DNA of 6,950 bases from CAZKEW01 sp964580435. Its GTDB lineage: Bacteria; Acidobacteriota; Aminicenantia; Aminicenantales; UBA8522. The stretch is from positions 1 to 6,950 of the forward strand of contig CAZOKP010000115.1 in the NCBI GenBank assembly GCA_964580435.1, written 5' to 3'. Shown piece by piece: positions 6,068-6,950 of the stretch (positions are counted from its first letter, which is position 1; each line of letters begins with the position of its first letter). The position numbers were made by a program, and so were the translations under genes. Below the pieces are notes generated by a model. That model was given only the letters and a program-made list of their open reading frames with translations, made no database searches and had not been told where the DNA came from.

Positions 6068-6855
6068 GCAAAAAACCTGTGGCATTTATCACCGGAGCCG
6101 GCCGCGGTATCGGCCGGGGAATCTCCCTAGAGCTCGCCAGCGGCGGTTTTGACATCGCCGGGAACGATGTCGCTTTCGACCCGCAGAACAAGAAAACCGG
6201 GGTTTTCGAGGTTAAAGAATGTGCCGAGGCATTGGGCGCTGAGTTCTTTCCCGTCCAGGGCGACATCGCCGTTCTGGATGACCACAAAAAGATGCTTGAC
6301 GAGGTCCTCGGGAAGTTCGGCCGGCTAGACCTCCTGGTCAATAATGCCGGAGTTGCTCCGCTTGTCCGTCTGGACATCCTGGAAACTACACCCGAGAGTT
6401 TCGACAGAGTCTGGGGAATAAACGCGAGGGGCACTTTTTTTCTCACTCAGCAGGTCGCCAGGCAAATGATCCTCCAGGTTAAAAAGAGTCCCGAGCCGAA
6501 GCCCAGCATCATCTTCATTTCTTCGATCTCCGCTTCAGTCTCTTCCCCTTTCAGGGCCGAATACTGCATCTCTAAAGCTGGCCTAAGCCAGGCGGCCGCA
6601 CTCTTTGCCGACCGCCTCTCAGAATACGGGATCAACGTCTACGAGATCCGTCCCGGCATTATCGAGACAGATATGACCGCGCCCGTCAAGGAAAAGTACG
6701 ACAAGCTCATCGCCGAGGGGTTAGTGCCGCAAAAGAGATGGGGGTTCCCCGAGGATGTGGGGAAAGCCGTGGCGGCTCTGGCCAAGGGATATTTCTCCTA
6801 TTCGACCGGGCTCATCCTCGAAGTCAGCGGCGGGATGAACATCCGGCGGTTATGA
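6064..6855 (+). CDS. Short-chain dehydrogenase/reductase (FabG-like)
   Basis: A 263-residue classical SDR, an NAD(P)-dependent enzyme that interconverts an alcohol and a ketone. The Rossmann motif TGAGRGIG is at residues 10-17, NNAG at 93-96, and the catalytic tetrad is N120, S154, Y167 and K171 (YCISK), with the PG turn at 197-198. D35 lies at the end of the second strand, where an acidic residue usually favours NAD(H) over NADP(H). The C-terminal half (MTAPVKEKYDKLI, then VPQKRWGFPEDVGKAVAAL and YSTG) resembles, from memory, a subgroup labelled 3-ketoacyl-ACP reductase that is often found with sugar-catabolic genes rather than fatty-acid genes. No acyl carrier protein or other fab gene is nearby. 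The start overlaps the flavoprotein stop (ATGA) and has a strong ribosome binding site. It is the last gene of the apparent operon. SDR membership is certain; the substrate is not known. Confidence 0.95.
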   Translation: MSKKPVAFITGAGRGIGRGISLELASGGFDIAGNDVAFDPQNKKTGVFEVKECAEALGAEFFPVQGDIAVLDDHKKMLDEVLGKFGRLDLLVNNAGVAPLVRLDILETTPESFDRVWGINARGTFFLTQQVARQMILQVKKSPEPKPSIIFISSISASVSSPFRAEYCISKAGLSQAAALFADRLSEYGINVYEIRPGIIETDMTAPVKEKYDKLIAEGLVPQKRWGFPEDVGKAVAALAKGYFSYSTGLILEVSGGMNIRRL

Positions 6856-6863
6856 GCTCATAA
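6850..6863. repeat. 14-bp perfect palindrome across the SDR stop codon
   Basis: TTATGAGCTCATAA at 6850-6863 is identical to its own reverse complement and includes the SDR TGA. It lies directly upstream of the promoter candidate at 6866-6894, so it could be an operator for a dimeric regulator. It has no T-run after it and is not GC-rich, so it is not an intrinsic terminator. A 14-bp palindrome is expected about 0.4 times by chance in a window of this size. Confidence 0.5.
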
Positions 6864-6865
6864 TA

Positions 6866-6894
6866 TTCTCTAAAAGGGCAAAATATGGTATAAA
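6866..6894 (+). promoter_or_regulatory. Candidate extended -10 promoter for the downstream gene
   Basis: TATAAA at 6889-6894 matches the -10 consensus at five of six bases and is preceded by TG plus one base (6886-6888), the extended -10 motif. A weak -35 candidate, TTCTCT (6866-6871, three of six matches), is 17 bases upstream. The region is visibly AT-rich against GC-rich surroundings. Transcription would begin near 6901, leaving a short leader before the ATG at 6917. This would let the next gene be expressed apart from the cassette. Confidence 0.5.
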
Positions 6895-6902
6895 GGCACG
6901 GT

Positions 6903-6908
6903 AAGGAG
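6903..6908 (+). promoter_or_regulatory. Ribosome binding site of the downstream gene
   Basis: AAGGAG at 6903-6908, 8 bases before the ATG at 6917, is close to the ideal Shine-Dalgarno sequence and spacing. It is the main evidence that a gene starts there. Confidence 0.8.
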
Positions 6909-6916
6909 AGAAGAAA

Positions 6917-6950
6917 ATGACTACACCGAGAAATGCTTCTGGGCGTATTT
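6917..6950 (+). CDS. Start of a downstream gene (partial, cut by window end)
   Basis: ATG at 6917 opens a frame without a stop to the window end, giving MTTPRNASGRI. A strong ribosome binding site and an upstream promoter candidate support it. Eleven residues are too few to identify a family. The 61-base gap and separate promoter suggest that it may begin a new transcription unit, though no terminator separates it from the SDR gene. Confidence 0.65.
   Translation, partial: MTTPRNASGRI

Noticed and set aside
6098..6117. Hairpin with a 7-bp GC stem and 6-base loop early in the SDR gene
   Set aside because: It falls on the codons for the glycine-rich nucleotide-binding motif, where repeated Gly/Arg codons produce such symmetry readily.
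6064..6855. Annotation as FabG of fatty-acid synthesis
   Set aside because: No acp or other fab genes are near, and the context is a flavoenzyme cassette; the SDR motifs do not define the substrate.
6856..6916. Possible terminator or small RNA between the SDR and the next gene
   Set aside because: No GC-rich stem followed by a T-run is present in the gap; the only symmetry is the AT-flanked palindrome at its left edge.

Overview
This 6950-base window is a tightly packed block of genes, all on the + strand, from a bacterium of moderately high GC content (judged by eye). The first gene is a peptidoglycan lipid II flippase (MurJ), so the host makes a cell wall. No gene here is a firm taxonomic marker. 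The style, with a MurJ of this kind, compact ATGA-overlapping genes and stand-alone flavoenzymes, would fit an uncultured anaerobic phylum such as Aminicenantes or Acidobacteria relatives. That is a guess from memory, not a measurement.

Layout: (1) positions 1-58 probably hold the last codons of an upstream gene whose TGA overlaps the murJ ATG. (2) murJ, 55-1620. (3) A sugar-isomerase/AP-endonuclease-like TIM barrel, 1617-2621, with an intact E-D-H-E metal site, overlapping murJ by ATGA. (4) An old yellow enzyme (OYE)-family flavin oxidoreductase, 2625-4025, with a C-terminal four-cysteine iron-sulfur motif but no NAD(P)H/FAD domain. (5) A succinate dehydrogenase/fumarate reductase-fold FAD flavoprotein, 4043-6067, with half of the usual dicarboxylate site replaced. 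(6) A short-chain dehydrogenase (SDR), 6064-6855, overlapping the flavoprotein by ATGA. (7) A 61-base AT-rich gap with a 14-bp palindrome and an extended -10 promoter candidate, then the first 34 bases of another + strand gene with a strong ribosome binding site. No gene-free stretch exceeds 300 bases, and I see no RNA gene, mobile element or CRISPR array.

The gaps and overlaps (4-base overlap, 3 bases, 17 bases, 4-base overlap) say that murJ and the four enzymes are probably one transcript. The four enzymes form a coherent redox cassette: a metal-dependent isomerase/lyase, an ene-reductase-type FMN/Fe-S enzyme, an FAD enzyme for C=C or CH-CH chemistry, and an NAD(P)-dependent alcohol/ketone enzyme. 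The last three are the same enzyme classes used in sequence by the daidzein-to-equol pathway (OYE-like daidzein reductase, SDR, fumarate-reductase-like tetrahydrodaidzein reductase), and the TIM barrel class includes C-glycoside deglycosidase subunits. This suggests an undescribed pathway on an unsaturated or cyclic, possibly sugar-derived compound. The substrate cannot be read from the sequence, and housekeeping fumarate or fatty-acid roles look unlikely.
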